Positions 26,183 through 34,680 of a DNA stretch of 64,000 nt are shown here, piece by piece (the stretch's first letter is position 1; each line of letters starts with the position of its first letter). Made by a program: the position numbers and the translations under genes. The stretch lies in NCBI GenBank assembly GCA_021775755.1, contig JAJFHE010000052.1:1-64000 (forward strand). The letters are read 5' to 3'. Source of the stretch: Hyphomicrobiales bacterium (lineage in GTDB: Bacteria > Pseudomonadota > Alphaproteobacteria > Rhizobiales > JAJFHB01). The notes beneath the pieces were generated by a model. That model ran no database searches and was not told the DNA's origin. It saw only the letters and a program-made list of their open reading frames with translations.

Positions 26183-26596
26183 ATGGGCGCATGGCTCGGC
26201 CCCTGTGAGGAGCCCTTTGCCGTGGCAAATCTTGTAAATGCAAATCTGGAAAATGGCTCAATACAATACTATGGAAAGATTGACGCCATTCCGGCTAGCT
26301 CGGAAACCAATGGAAATGTGACCGTCAAAAACGCCGCAGTGGACGAAGTTCCTGCCTATTACGATGTGTCTTTTCTCATAAATTCAAACTTTGAAGAACT
26401 CGGCATTCAATTCAACAACGTCTTTCATTGGCACTGCGCGGTGAAAGAGGAAGATTCTTTCGCTCAATATCGTTTAATCGAAGATCAAGCGGCGCAAGCC
26501 GTGCCAACAATGCTTCGCGTTCTTGCTGACAGGCTCGAGGAGAGAATTGTGGAGTCTGCGAAGCAGCGCGAAAAAGCGAAAAAAGGCGTCCAATAA
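26183..26596 (+). CDS. Hypothetical protein, 137 aa
   Basis: An open frame with codon use like its neighbours. The N-terminal 110 residues alternate short beta-like stretches (SIQYYGKIDAIPA, YYDVSFLINSNFEELGIQF) and the last 40 are helical and charged (VLADRLEERIVESAKQREKA). No ribosome site is evident and the gene starts within the remains of the ISXO2 transposase, so the original start may have been replaced or lost. I recognise no family. Confidence 0.5.
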   Translation: MGAWLGPCEEPFAVANLVNANLENGSIQYYGKIDAIPASSETNGNVTVKNAAVDEVPAYYDVSFLINSNFEELGIQFNNVFHWHCAVKEEDSFAQYRLIEDQAAQAVPTMLRVLADRLEERIVESAKQREKAKKGVQ

Positions 26597-27002
26597 AGAC
26601 ATTCATCTGAATTGGATTCCCAACTGGTTTACGTGCACCAATACACACACCTGAGTGGGTAAGTGCCGGTTTATTTCGTGTTGTCTGATTTATCTGGCTT
26701 AAGCCGCTTCACCGGCGCCATCATGTCGATGGATTTCTCGAACCGTTCCCATGCATCGGGCTCGGTTTCGATAGCGTCCGCTTCTTTCAGATTTTGTTGA
26801 TTTAGTCGCTGCGTTAAGTTGGATTTGCGTCCGCTTGTAATGGAAGCGGTCGTTTGCCGGCCCGCTCAACCATGGTTGGCTGGCGGGCTGGTCGATTTCA
26901 GTCTGGTTTTGCGTGTTTTGTCATGCTGGTTGCGTGATTGGCGGTGGCTCCGGTCTGAGTTTGACGAGCTTCGGCGCTGCCATAGTGTATCGGGTTCCTT
27001 AC
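26597..27002. other. Gap with a start-less small gene fragment on the minus strand
   Basis: On the minus strand an open frame from 26865 to a TAA at 26671 encodes LTQRLNQQNLKEADAIETEP and then DAWERFEKSIDMM, resembling small antitoxin-like proteins whose C-terminus has a DAWxRFxxAVD motif, but no ATG or GTG start is in the frame. It is probably a truncated gene. Nothing is recognised in 26870–27002. Confidence 0.3.
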
Positions 27003-28055
27003 TCAACTAGGCGGGGGAGGCAACTCCAGCCAACCCTTAAGATAGGCACCAAGCACGGTCGCCGCACTACTTGCTGTAACCGCTATCACCCACGAAGCGA
27101 TAGCGGGCGCAACTCTGGCAAGCAGCCCTTTGGGTTTTTCGCTCAGATAGATGGCCGCAAATGGAAGGTATCGATTGTGCAGCGATGAAACGGCCCAAAT
27201 CAAGAGGACTATGCCGATCACGAAAATCACTCTGCTTTCAATGCTGGCAAGGCTAGGCAGAAATATTACGCTCGCCACAACCAGTAAGTGATTTATGCCA
27301 AAACCAAGGCGTTTGAATTTGGTAGTGTAAGCCCTTTCGAAGCGTCGAACTTCACGCTTCAATTTCTCGCGCTGCCCAAGCACCCAAGCTTCGCGTGCGC
27401 CTTGCACGATTACCTGATTAAGATTGGGACCGAACTCCAACGATACGAGCTTGCTGATTTCACCGCTCTCCAGCTCTTGGGCGAATACCTTCATGCTCTC
27501 CGCCTTATTATCATGAAAAGTAAGCGTCTTGAAATTCTCGAGGAAGCGTGACTGTTCCGTACCTGCATCCACACTCACGACCACACGCGCCCGCGGGAAC
27601 TCTCGCTGTATATCCTCGGCAATCGAAATAATTTGATTGTGCTCTATTTCGATAGCCCCAAACTCGTGACGTGCGGTATGGAGTTGGTCAGGCGTGTTTT
27701 CGCCCAAATCCGAGACCTGCCCCCTATCATGCGGAAAGAGGAAAAAGGTTCCGGCCGTACCAACTTCTGTCTTCCATTGGCCCTCCAACTCTCCCATTGA
27801 ACCAAGAGTGGCGTTCGCGGTGAGGGCACCAAAACTCACGCCCGCAATCTCTGCCAGAGGCTCGCCCGCAATCGTCAATCGACCATCTTCAAATGAACCG
27901 GTGATGTTGAATGCGGCTACGCCAATTCCCGCCTCATTAAACCTTAGCGTACCTTGCAAAGCGGCATCCTCACCGTTCAACTCTACAAAAAGATTGCCGG
28001 TGTTGGTCCCATAGACCTTACCGGCCCATAACCGCCCCAATGCCATAACCGTCAC
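27003..28055 (-). CDS. Membrane-anchored accessory protein, 350 aa
   Basis: The first about 115 residues form a glycine-rich beta domain (GRLWAGKVYGTNTGNLFVEL, then FEDGRLTIAGEP, ending FFLFPHDRG). The middle is helical and the C-terminal third has two adjacent transmembrane segments (HLLVVASVIFLPSL and VIFVIGIVLLIWAVS) and a third near 320–343. The ATG at 28055 may be replaced by one 3 codons in. It diverges from the 226-aa membrane protein gene, with a 20-bp perfect hairpin between them. The architecture of sensing domain plus C-terminal helices fits a membrane effector, but I know no function for this family. Confidence 0.65.
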   Translation of the reverse strand: MTVMALGRLWAGKVYGTNTGNLFVELNGEDAALQGTLRFNEAGIGVAAFNITGSFEDGRLTIAGEPLAEIAGVSFGALTANATLGSMGELEGQWKTEVGTAGTFFLFPHDRGQVSDLGENTPDQLHTARHEFGAIEIEHNQIISIAEDIQREFPRARVVVSVDAGTEQSRFLENFKTLTFHDNKAESMKVFAQELESGEISKLVSLEFGPNLNQVIVQGAREAWVLGQREKLKREVRRFERAYTTKFKRLGFGINHLLVVASVIFLPSLASIESRVIFVIGIVLLIWAVSSLHNRYLPFAAIYLSEKPKGLLARVAPAIASWVIAVTASSAATVLGAYLKGWLELPPPPS

Positions 28056-28064
28056 TCCTTTGGT

Positions 28065-28115
28065 TCAGCCCCTATCCCCCAGATTGTGTCAACCCATCTG
28101 GGGGATAGGGGCTGA
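28065..28115. repeat. Perfect 20-bp inverted repeat with 11-base loop
   Basis: The arm at 28065–28084 (TCAGCCCCTATCCCCCAGAT) pairs perfectly with 28096–28115. It lies in the divergent promoter region between two membrane-protein genes. There is no T run, so it is not a simple terminator; an operator, a transfer-related stem or the trace of a transposed miniature element are possible. Confidence 0.8.
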
Positions 28116-28185
28116 CAATGCCGACGTGACGCATTAGTGTTCAGAAACTGCAGCAAACGTTCTCCTGCAACGCAGAAGGTTTGGA

Positions 28186-28866
28186 ATGTCTACGGAAAAT
28201 ACAAATGCAAGTGCATGCTGGGCCTGCCGTGCCCCAATTGAGCTTGCGCAAAAGATTTGTACAAATTGCCAAAGTTGGCAAAATTGGCGAAGATATTTGA
28301 ACTTATCGACCGCTACTCTGTCTTTGCTAGTTGCACTTATATCCGTGTCATCGGTTACATTCGCATTCATTACCAGCACTCTCGACCGAAAATTTGCCGA
28401 TCTAATTGTGTCGGGGAGGGCCAGTGGCGAAATTGAAAATAATGTGTACTTGCCAAATTTGCTATTCAGCGTCAGAAATATTGGTAATGCGTCTGTCATG
28501 GCTGAAGATAACATACATTGCTATGGGAGACTCGAGGTATATGATGAAAATTTGAACGATTATAGAATTGTATTGTTGCCTCAATTCAGACTTACCTCAA
28601 CAACAGATCTGTACATGGGGAAAGACGAGTTGACGGAAATTCAACTAATTTCAAATGGATCCATAATATTGCTGGATGAGCAAAGCGCAGAGCAACATGA
28701 TCTTAGTGGATCATTCTTCAATTGTGCATTTTACTGGAGATTGCCAGGGGAAACAGAACGACAAGGACCTGTGTATTTTGGCTTCGCTCCCGGGCTCGCT
28801 ATTCACCAGCTACAATATGAGAACGAGTTTATCCCCCCTAACAACGAATCCCGCCAGCTTCTATAG
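28186..28866 (+). CDS. Zinc-ribbon membrane protein, 226 aa
   Basis: The N-terminus carries a zinc ribbon, CWAC (about 11–14) and CTNC (about 25–28), followed by one transmembrane helix (LSLLVALISVSSVTFAFI, about 46–63). The remainder is a beta-rich domain with NLLFSVRNIGNASV and ISNGSIILLDEQS, probably outside the cytoplasm. AAGG lies shortly before the ATG. The gene is AT-rich and without close recognisable relatives. It is divergent to the 350-aa membrane protein, and both may belong to one accessory cassette. Function is unknown. Confidence 0.6.
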   Translation: MSTENTNASACWACRAPIELAQKICTNCQSWQNWRRYLNLSTATLSLLVALISVSSVTFAFITSTLDRKFADLIVSGRASGEIENNVYLPNLLFSVRNIGNASVMAEDNIHCYGRLEVYDENLNDYRIVLLPQFRLTSTTDLYMGKDELTEIQLISNGSIILLDEQSAEQHDLSGSFFNCAFYWRLPGETERQGPVYFGFAPGLAIHQLQYENEFIPPNNESRQLL

Positions 28867-29331
28867 ATCGCGTGGCCACGACGCTTTCTAGGAATTGTGG
28901 TTATTAGCATTTCTACTAAATCGATTTCACTATCAAATTTTAACTGTTCTTCTGCTTTAACAATGAAGATTAAATAACATATTGGCGAATATACATTCAA
29001 TATCAACTTTATAAACTGCTGTTTCCACTTAATAATATTGATAGATAAACTTGCCCGTTTAGGCCTGCTTTTCGGAGCCACCCCTTCCCCCGGGCCCGGG
29101 GGTGGCGCTCGATAAAGAAGGGCTGGGCCTGCTCTTTGGTGAACCTTGGAACCAATATTTCACAGTATAAACTTTTTGTGACTAACTTTATTCGGCTGAA
29201 AATCTCCACAGATCCAAATACTTATATAATCAGGCCAGCAATTCATCGACCTTCGTTCATGCGCGGTTCATCAGCACATTCCATATACTCCGTCGTACTG
29301 ATGTAAACCCGTTCAATCGAAGGAGAACATC
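28867..29331. other. AT-rich gap with an isolated GC palindrome
   Basis: About 465 bases, mostly AT-rich, without a convincing gene. In the middle lies a perfect 16-bp palindrome CCCCCGGGCCCGGGGG (29087–29102) framed by GCCACC and GGTGGC, forming a strong hairpin. The promoter of the small exported peptide gene should be near 29230–29310. Confidence 0.45.
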
Positions 29332-29502
29332 ATGACCAGACGGGAGATGTTTAGGATAATAGCGCCTTCTGCGATCGGCACGACTATTCTTGCCGTATCA
29401 GCCACTCAAGCGAGTGCAGGGGCGCTCTCGACCTTTCTGAGGCTAATATTTAAGCCAACAAGAACTGGTTGCGGCAAAGGTGAGTCATGCGAGCGGCGGT
29501 AG
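29332..29502 (+). CDS. Small exported peptide, 56 aa
   Basis: A short gene with a strong ribosome site, GAAGGAGAA, 4 bases before the ATG. The protein starts MTRREMFRIIAPSAIGTTIL, a basic twin-arginine start and hydrophobic stretch, with a likely cleavage after AVSATQASA (about residue 29). The mature part of about 27 residues is basic and ends CGKGESCERR, two cysteines five residues apart. A terminator follows at 29531. These features point to a genuine small secreted or periplasmic peptide. A bacteriocin-like or redox role is conceivable but unproven. No processing enzyme or transporter gene is adjacent. Confidence 0.6.
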   Translation: MTRREMFRIIAPSAIGTTILAVSATQASAGALSTFLRLIFKPTRTGCGKGESCERR

Positions 29503-29530
29503 TGGCAATCAGATTCACACAAGATAGCTG

Positions 29531-29557
29531 AGGGCAGGCTTCCGAGCCTGCCCTTTT
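29531..29557 (+). terminator. Terminator after the small peptide gene
   Basis: AGGGCAGGCT pairs perfectly with AGCCTGCCCT around a TCCG loop, followed by TTTT. Confidence 0.88.
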
Positions 29558-29830
29558 CAATTTAATGGTGTCGGCCTCATGCCGGCATTTGTTCAAAATA
29601 GGGTGGTGCCCATTTTTGCGATCGGCGGTCGCGGATTTCCGGGTTCAGACCTTGAGCGGAAATACGTCACTCAACGGCGACCTCAAAATGGCGCTCTCCA
29701 CCCAACATTCAACGCCTCACGTTCCGAGCAAAACAGAGGTGGACCTCATTCTTTCGCACCACTCGTGGAGCCCGAGCGAATGATATACTAACTTCCGAAG
29801 TGCCGCAGTCATAAGAAATCTGCAAGTAGA

Positions 29831-30106
29831 CTATGCGTGAGCACCACTTTTGATACCTAAATGTCTTTCAATATCCCTTATACGCTCAGCAAGGTCATCT
29901 ATTTCTCTTGAATATCCTTGCATACCACTCACTTTCTCTGTGAGTGTATCGAGGTCGGAACGAATGTGCAAAATGTCCAATCGTAGGGATGAAAGTTGCT
30001 CATCTACACCGTCAAACCGCTCATCGATTGTTGTGAAGTGTTTTGATAATAGCTGAGCGAGCCACTCAAATTTTTCATCTATGTACGTTTTTGTTTCGGA
30101 ATCCAT
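29831..30106 (-). CDS. Small coiled-coil protein, 91 aa
   Basis: The protein starts MDSETKTYIDEKFEWLAQLL and is almost wholly a heptad-patterned helix (residues about 5–85, e.g. SSLRLDILHIRSDLDTLTEK), with no cysteines. The upstream in-frame Met at 30184 would add a hydrophobic piece without ribosome site; the ATG at 30106 directly follows AT-rich sequence (TTTATACAAT), so it could be a leaderless transcript. Such small coiled coils are common on mobile elements. Function is unknown. Confidence 0.55.
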   Translation of the reverse strand: MDSETKTYIDEKFEWLAQLLSKHFTTIDERFDGVDEQLSSLRLDILHIRSDLDTLTEKVSGMQGYSREIDDLAERIRDIERHLGIKSGAHA

Positions 30107-30448
30107 ATTGTATAAATTGTATCGTATACGGATTGATGTGCAACCTTGGCCAATACCCAACACCACACATGCGAGCACCATCATAGAGTGTCAGTTTGGT
30201 CATCATCAGACCACGCCAGTTGAAAGCAGGTCCGCTCGCCGTAGTCGGCGCCGCCGTATTTCTTTCTCTCACACCACTCGTGGAGCTCGCGGATGTCTTT
30301 CTCTTGATTGTGGGTAATCATATGGCATCGATGCTTACACCCGCAATTTTATCACACGGTGTGGTCGTGTACTCCCCCACCCGTTGTGTCGGCGATGCAT
30401 GGGGATAAAGGCCGTTCGCCTTCTGTCTGCCTGTTACACTGACGATAT

Positions 30449-31345
30449 ATGAATGATGGGCCGACAGTTCCGCCACCAAGAAAAACTGGCGACGCCGGCG
30501 ACGCCAGTGGCGAAGCTGACAAGACACCTCAAAGTCTGGGTATGTTTGACCAGAGCAAGAGTGTTGCATCTGACGAGTCGGCGGAACCTTCGACAACTGC
30601 GGTTACGCCTGTCACTCGTGACATAGGTGACGAAAGTGTCGAGGCTGTTACTCAGCCGCCAAAATCAGATGTGGCGTCGCCAGCGTCGCCAAAACATGAC
30701 GAGACAGAATTAACGTACTCCCTCACTCTCAAACAAGTGCCGGAGATTTTGCAGGAAGCAAATCGAAAGTCACCGTCGTTGCGTTCCCTCGCACGCTATT
30801 GCCGGTCTGGTGACAGTTATCTGAAGTGCCAAAAAATAAAGACAACTGAGGGACAAGAATGGTTAGTCAATGAGGAGTCCCTGTCTGAGTACATTGACCA
30901 TCAACCCATTCTTATTGATACGACCGAAGCATCAAGTAAGGAAACTGCGGACACATCCGCCAGTGGCGACGCCGGCGACGCCACAATTCTTGGGAACCCA
31001 CCGGGGTCTAGCGATAGAGGGCCTTCGACAAGTGCGGACACCTTCGTCAGTACGGAATCAATCACAGAGGAAAGAACCGTAGCAAGTGTCCTTATAGTGA
31101 ACGCCGGACTGGTTGCTAAAGACGAAGAAAAGGACAGACTGATAAATGAGTTAAAGGAGGATAGAAACTTTCTCCGCGAGGAAGTCATTGAGGCAAGGAA
31201 ACATCGAGGAGAGGTAAAAGGCATTGCTGAAAAAATGCTTGAAACCATGACAACAATGGCGACTGTCAATCGTCTAGGAAGTGGAGAAATTGAAAAGTTT
31301 GTACGAGGGGGAAAAGACAATGGCGCGACTGATGATGTGGTATGA
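30449..31345 (+). CDS. Hypothetical protein with repeats and coiled-coil end, 298 aa
   Basis: The first 85 residues are disordered and acidic, with the repeat GDAGDAS (again at about 170–180, SGDAGDA; the DNA repeat GGCGACGCCGGCGACGCC underlies both). Residues about 88–150 look like a small DNA-binding domain (LKQVPEILQEANRKSPSLRS, then a YLKCQ…WLVNEESLSEYI pattern seen in excisionase-like folds). The C-terminus (about 220–280) is a coiled coil. The HTH_36-like gene starts 8 bases after it. The pair may form the replication or partition part of the element, which is inference from position. Confidence 0.6.
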   Translation: MNDGPTVPPPRKTGDAGDASGEADKTPQSLGMFDQSKSVASDESAEPSTTAVTPVTRDIGDESVEAVTQPPKSDVASPASPKHDETELTYSLTLKQVPEILQEANRKSPSLRSLARYCRSGDSYLKCQKIKTTEGQEWLVNEESLSEYIDHQPILIDTTEASSKETADTSASGDAGDATILGNPPGSSDRGPSTSADTFVSTESITEERTVASVLIVNAGLVAKDEEKDRLINELKEDRNFLREEVIEARKHRGEVKGIAEKMLETMTTMATVNRLGSGEIEKFVRGGKDNGATDDVV

Positions 31346-31353
31346 TTTAGCCA
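31341..31353 (+). promoter_or_regulatory. Extended -10 box before the HTH_36-like gene
   Basis: TGGTATGAT ends seven bases before the ATG at 31354. It overlaps the end of the upstream gene, giving the HTH gene its own, probably leaderless, transcript. Confidence 0.5.
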
Positions 31354-31692
31354 ATGGAACAAATGGGTGACATTGCCAAAGAACGAGTCAAAGAAATCAT
31401 CATCAAAGGTGCCGATTTAGCAACAGAGGGCGGCTATGCTGCTGTTCCTAATTTTATTTTGCAGCACAAGAAATTGAGCGATGGTGCGGTACGTGTTGTA
31501 GCGTTGCTTATAAAATATGCTTGGCAAGACCCATATTGTTTTCCGGGGCAAGAACGACTGGCTACGGACATGGGTACGTCCACGCGCACCATTCGTCGGC
31601 ATGTTAAAGATGCGCAAGAAAATGGCATCCTCACAATCAAACAGCGCGGTCTTGGGAAAACAAATATCTACGAGTTAGATTTTAGAAAATAG
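31354..31692 (+). CDS. HTH_36-like winged-helix protein, candidate replication initiator
   Basis: A 112-aa protein. After a short helix, residues about 26–95 form the HTH_36-type domain: GGYAAVPNFIL, LSDGAVRVVALLIKYAWQDP, FPGQERLATDMGTSTRTIRR and the wing ILTIKQRGLGKTNIYELD. Related domains form the DNA-binding part of replication initiators and regulators on plasmids and phages. Immediately downstream lie several palindromes sharing GGACAAATATGTCC and tandem 14-bp repeats, the likely targets. The protein is short, containing little beyond the domain, so it may recruit the primase rather than act alone. Confidence 0.75.
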   Translation: MEQMGDIAKERVKEIIIKGADLATEGGYAAVPNFILQHKKLSDGAVRVVALLIKYAWQDPYCFPGQERLATDMGTSTRTIRRHVKDAQENGILTIKQRGLGKTNIYELDFRK

Positions 31693-31731
31693 CTTAGGGT
31701 TGGGGATAATTTGTGTATATCCTATCCAGAC

Positions 31732-31840
31732 CGGACAAATATGTCCTATCTAGATAGGACAATAATTACCGTTTTTGATCGGACAAATATGTCCGGTCTT
31801 TCTATATACTAAACACAGTATACTAAACACAGTATACTAA
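31732..31840. repeat. Palindromes and tandem repeats, candidate origin
   Basis: CGGACAAATATGTCC occurs at 31732–31746 and 31780–31794, each a palindrome around AATA. Between them TGTCCTATCTAGATAGGACA (31742–31761) is a perfect 20-bp palindrome overlapping the first copy. At 31805–31840 TATACTAAACACAG is repeated in tandem two times plus 8 bases. The block is AT-rich and sits directly after the HTH_36-like gene, as initiator binding sites often do. Confidence 0.75.
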
Positions 31841-32057
31841 TGATTATTATTATTTTTTGAACGGTTCACGTATAAATTCACAGTAATTACTTTATAATTC
31901 GAGACCTACACATTGGAAAGGGGGATGTGTCGGATTTTCTGAATTCTCGGCTCAATTCAAAACGTCCGCCACGACGCACAAAACAGCTCGCACAGGCGTG
32001 TATGGCGACCAACCGCAAATCCCCCTTAAAAGGAAAATACGACGCTCCTACGCGTTC
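31841..32057. other. Short gap before the terminal integrase
   Basis: AT-rich at first. ACACAT and ATGTGT at about 31907–31930 can form a small hairpin. A 66-codon open frame from 31927 has no ribosome site and overlaps the integrase end; I do not accept it as a gene. Confidence 0.35.
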
Positions 32058-33206
32058 CTATTGCGCGTTACTGCGACGTACATTCACCGCAGCCGCATCA
32101 ATGCTGTTCTTAAGATGCACTGCGTAGTGCTTCTCAATCATCTCAACACTGGTACGGCAGTTTTTGGCGACCTGATAAATGTCAGCGCCTTCGAGAAGTC
32201 GAAAGCTGATGTAGCTGTGGCGTAGGCTGTACAGCGTTCGGCGATTACCCTCACGGTCGAATTTCAACCCCAACTTTTCAAGAATACGATTGAACTGCCG
32301 CTTATGGTCAATCGGAAAGAGAAGATCGGTTGGCTCCGGCTCACTCCGCTTCACCATTCGCTCAAACGGACGAACGGCTCCGGGCATACTCTTGCAGTAT
32401 CCGACACCGCGCTTGCCGCGAACCTCTATCTCAAGAATGGTTTCTCCAGTGGCTTTGTCTTTCACGATTTCGATGTCTCGATATTCAAGCCACTTAGCTT
32501 CGTCAGGACGAATGCCGGTGTTTGCCATAAATAGCACCTTGTCGTGCAACTGAGCCGCCGCTTGCTTCCATGCCCTTTTTTCCTTTTCGGCTTCGCGAGC
32601 GTTTTCGCGTGTAGCGGTGTATAGCTGCTTGTACTCCTCGGGTGAGAACCAAGCGCGATGAGTGATTTTGCCCGACGTACCATAAGGCGTGGACATGTCG
32701 GGCAGGTACTTAAGCCATCCATGTCGAATTGCAGTCTTGAGGACTTGGCGTAGCGTTACAATTTCATGGTGCATAGTACTGCGTGACGGCACCGCATTGC
32801 CCTTTGACGTATTAAGCCTCGAAATCCGATATTCTTGCACAGCGCCAGCCGTGATTTGAGACAGACCCATTTCGCCAAAATGTGGAACGAGATGGTTCTT
32901 GAGCCGGCTCTTGTGGTCTTGCACGTACTTTGCGTTCCGCTGTCCTTCGGTAATAACCTCGTACTCCCGCTCAAATTGAGCGGCAGCTTTTTTGAATGTT
33001 TTTTCATTGGTAATTTCACCTGCGCGCTGCTTGCCGCGCAACTCCAAATACCAATCTTCGGCAAACTCCTTTGCGTGAGATAATGAATCTTCCTTCGTCG
33101 TCGTCCGTCGATTTTGGCCCGCCAAATATGTGGAGCATTGCCAAAACCGACTGTTCTCACGACGGTAGACGTGGACTCTTCCCCCCATGATGGTGTGCTT
33201 TTCCAC
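32058..33206 (-). CDS. Tyrosine integrase of the 19.8-kb element
   Basis: A 382-aa integrase. The N-terminal arm-type domain (1–70) and SAM-like domain (about 75–165) precede the catalytic part, with R233 (TGIRPDE), R329 in YSLRHSYI, and the nucleophile Y361 (EKHYAV). The usual His of HxxR is replaced by Tyr326, and the sequence NCRTSVEMIEKHY lacks the typical His/Trp, both tolerated variations. The start is GTG at 33206 with GGAG eight bases upstream. It lies 115 bases from the attachment repeat in tRNA-Phe, and is oriented away from it. It should catalyse integration of this element into tRNA-Phe. Confidence 0.9.
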   Translation of the reverse strand: MEKHTIMGGRVHVYRRENSRFWQCSTYLAGQNRRTTTKEDSLSHAKEFAEDWYLELRGKQRAGEITNEKTFKKAAAQFEREYEVITEGQRNAKYVQDHKSRLKNHLVPHFGEMGLSQITAGAVQEYRISRLNTSKGNAVPSRSTMHHEIVTLRQVLKTAIRHGWLKYLPDMSTPYGTSGKITHRAWFSPEEYKQLYTATRENAREAEKEKRAWKQAAAQLHDKVLFMANTGIRPDEAKWLEYRDIEIVKDKATGETILEIEVRGKRGVGYCKSMPGAVRPFERMVKRSEPEPTDLLFPIDHKRQFNRILEKLGLKFDREGNRRTLYSLRHSYISFRLLEGADIYQVAKNCRTSVEMIEKHYAVHLKNSIDAAAVNVRRSNAQ

Positions 33207-33320
33207 GACACCACTCCTTCGCTCTCGCTTTGGTCAAGAATGTGTAAGAGATGTGTAAGTATATTTCGACCGGGCGCGAAAATCAAATCGGTCGATAATT
33301 CATTGAAATATATGAGAAAA

Positions 33321-33397
<77 letters not shown>

Positions 33398-33531
33398 ACA
33401 CAAGGGGCCGTGGCGGCCCGAACCGCGCTTCTTATATGGAATAGGTGCGCACCTGTCCAGCGCGGCGAACGCAAGATTTCGTGTGATATCGCAAAGCCCC
33501 GCCGGTGTGTGCCGCGGCGCGTTTTCCGTGT

Positions 33532-33747
33532 TTACTCGCTGTCATCGCCGGGCGGTGCCGCGGTCGGGTCGATGAAGTCGGGCGGGTCTTCGGCGGGCAC
33601 CGAATAGCGCTCACCAAGCCAGCGCCCGAGATCGATATCGGCGCAGCGCTTGGAACAGAACGGGTGATAGGTGCCGATCGACATTTTCGAGCAGATCGGG
33701 CAGGGCCTCGGTGCACGGGGTTTGCGTGTGTCTTGCGGCTCACCCAT
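33532..33747 (-). CDS. yacG: DNA gyrase inhibitor YacG
   Basis: A 71-aa zinc protein. Four cysteines bind zinc: CPIC (16–19) and FCSKRC (30–35). The conserved continuation ADIDLGRWLGERYSVP binds the gyrase B subunit in characterised homologues. It is last in the minus-strand chain murA–DUF2948–hisD–UPF0262–phosphatase–maf–yacG and is followed by tRNA-Phe, the usual alphaproteobacterial order. The length is normal. Confidence 0.93.
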   Translation of the reverse strand: MGEPQDTRKPRAPRPCPICSKMSIGTYHPFCSKRCADIDLGRWLGERYSVPAEDPPDFIDPTAAPPGDDSE

Positions 33748-33770
33748 TCGGCCTCCCTCTCCCGCTTCCC

Positions 33771-34397
33771 TCAGCCCGCGTTGAACCAGTTATAGTAGAC
33801 CGGAAATCCGGCGCCCTCGAGCAATGTTACGGTCTCGTAGAGGGGCAGGCCGACAACATTCGAATATGACCCGTTGATCGAGCGTACAAACGCATCGGCA
33901 CGGCCCTGAATGGCATAGCCGCCGGCCTTGTCGCGCCACTCGCCACTCATCAGATAACTCTCGATGTCCTCGCGGCTCAGGCGTTTGAAACGCACCTTCG
34001 TTTCAACCACGCGCTGGCGGTAGCTGTCGCGCGGCGTGACGATGCAGATGCCCGTATAGACCCGGTGGGCGCGGCCCGACAGAAGGTGCAGCGCGGCCGC
34101 TGCCTCGTCAATGCTGTCGGGCTTGGGAATGATGCGCCGGCCCGACGCCACCACCGTGTCGGCGGCGACAATAAAGCGGCCGGTGCCGAGATCCTGCACC
34201 TGTTTCGCCTGCACGGTGGCTTCCGCCTTGGTGCGCGCCAGCCGCTTTGCCAGCGTCCGCGGCGCCTCGTTCTTGCGCGCCAGCTCGTCGATCAGCGTCG
34301 GGTTCAGCATGTCCGGCTCAAGCCCGACCTGCTCCAGAAGCGCCAGCCGGCGTGGCGAGCCGCTTGCCAGCACGAGCTTGACGCGCTCGTCGTTCAT
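33771..34397 (-). CDS. maf: Maf-family nucleotide pyrophosphatase
   Basis: A 208-aa house-cleaning NTP pyrophosphatase, removing dTTP/UTP or modified nucleotides. The N-terminal [16 protein letters not shown] is the family signature, followed by [11 protein letters not shown] with the catalytic Asp and the [11 protein letters not shown] motif near the end. It sits 23 bases upstream of yacG on the same strand. In relatives infA often lies before it; here the 280-base stretch upstream contains a palindromic repeat and no infA. Confidence 0.92.
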   Translation of the reverse strand: MNDERVKLVLASGSPRRLALLEQVGLEPDMLNPTLIDELARKNEAPRTLAKRLARTKAEATVQAKQVQDLGTGRFIVAADTVVASGRRIIPKPDSIDEAAAALHLLSGRAHRVYTGICIVTPRDSYRQRVVETKVRFKRLSREDIESYLMSGEWRDKAGGYAIQGRADAFVRSINGSYSNVVGLPLYETVTLLEGAGFPVYYNWFNAG

Positions 34398-34680
34398 TTA
34401 AGTGCCACCGTCGATTTGTGTGAGGTCATTGCTGAATTTTCGAATGTGCCGCCTGCAATGGGCGCGAAGATGATGAGTTTCTGGCACAAAATCAAGCCAA
34501 AGCTGTGGCGGTCGCTTGTTCACTCCTTCGATGGCGCGCCTTTGCGGAGGTGAACTGCGAAAAGCCCCGGACTTGAGCCGGGGTCCAGAGCAACGTTCTG
34601 CCGCAGTGCAGTTCCGCTCTGGATCCCGGGTCAGGCCCGGGATGTGTGTCACGATGGTCATTCGGTGTTGCAAGCCGCAC
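34398..34680. other. Gap between phosphatase and maf containing a palindromic repeat
   Basis: No gene is recognised. I looked for infA, which is common here in relatives, on both strands and did not find it. A 27-codon frame at about 34470–34553 on the plus strand is too short to support. Confidence 0.5.
34564..34645. repeat. RIME-like palindromic intergenic repeat
   Basis: Three nested inverted repeats: CCCCGG…CCGGGG at the left, ATCCCGGGTCAGGCCCGGGA at the right, and CCAGAG with CTCTGG between them. The right part matches the CCCGGGT…CCCGGG core common to intergenic mosaic repeats of rhizobia and other alphaproteobacteria. Confidence 0.75.

Noticed and set aside
29565-29830. Possible small gene on the plus strand
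   Set aside because: The 70–72-codon frames lack ribosome sites, overlap each other in different frames and have no recognisable product.
31805-31840. Possible CRISPR array
   Set aside because: The repeats are 14 bases in direct tandem without spacers and only 2.6 copies; no cas genes are present in the window.
34398-34680. Possible infA (initiation factor IF-1)
   Set aside because: infA is often found here in relatives, but no IF-1-like sequence is readable on either strand.
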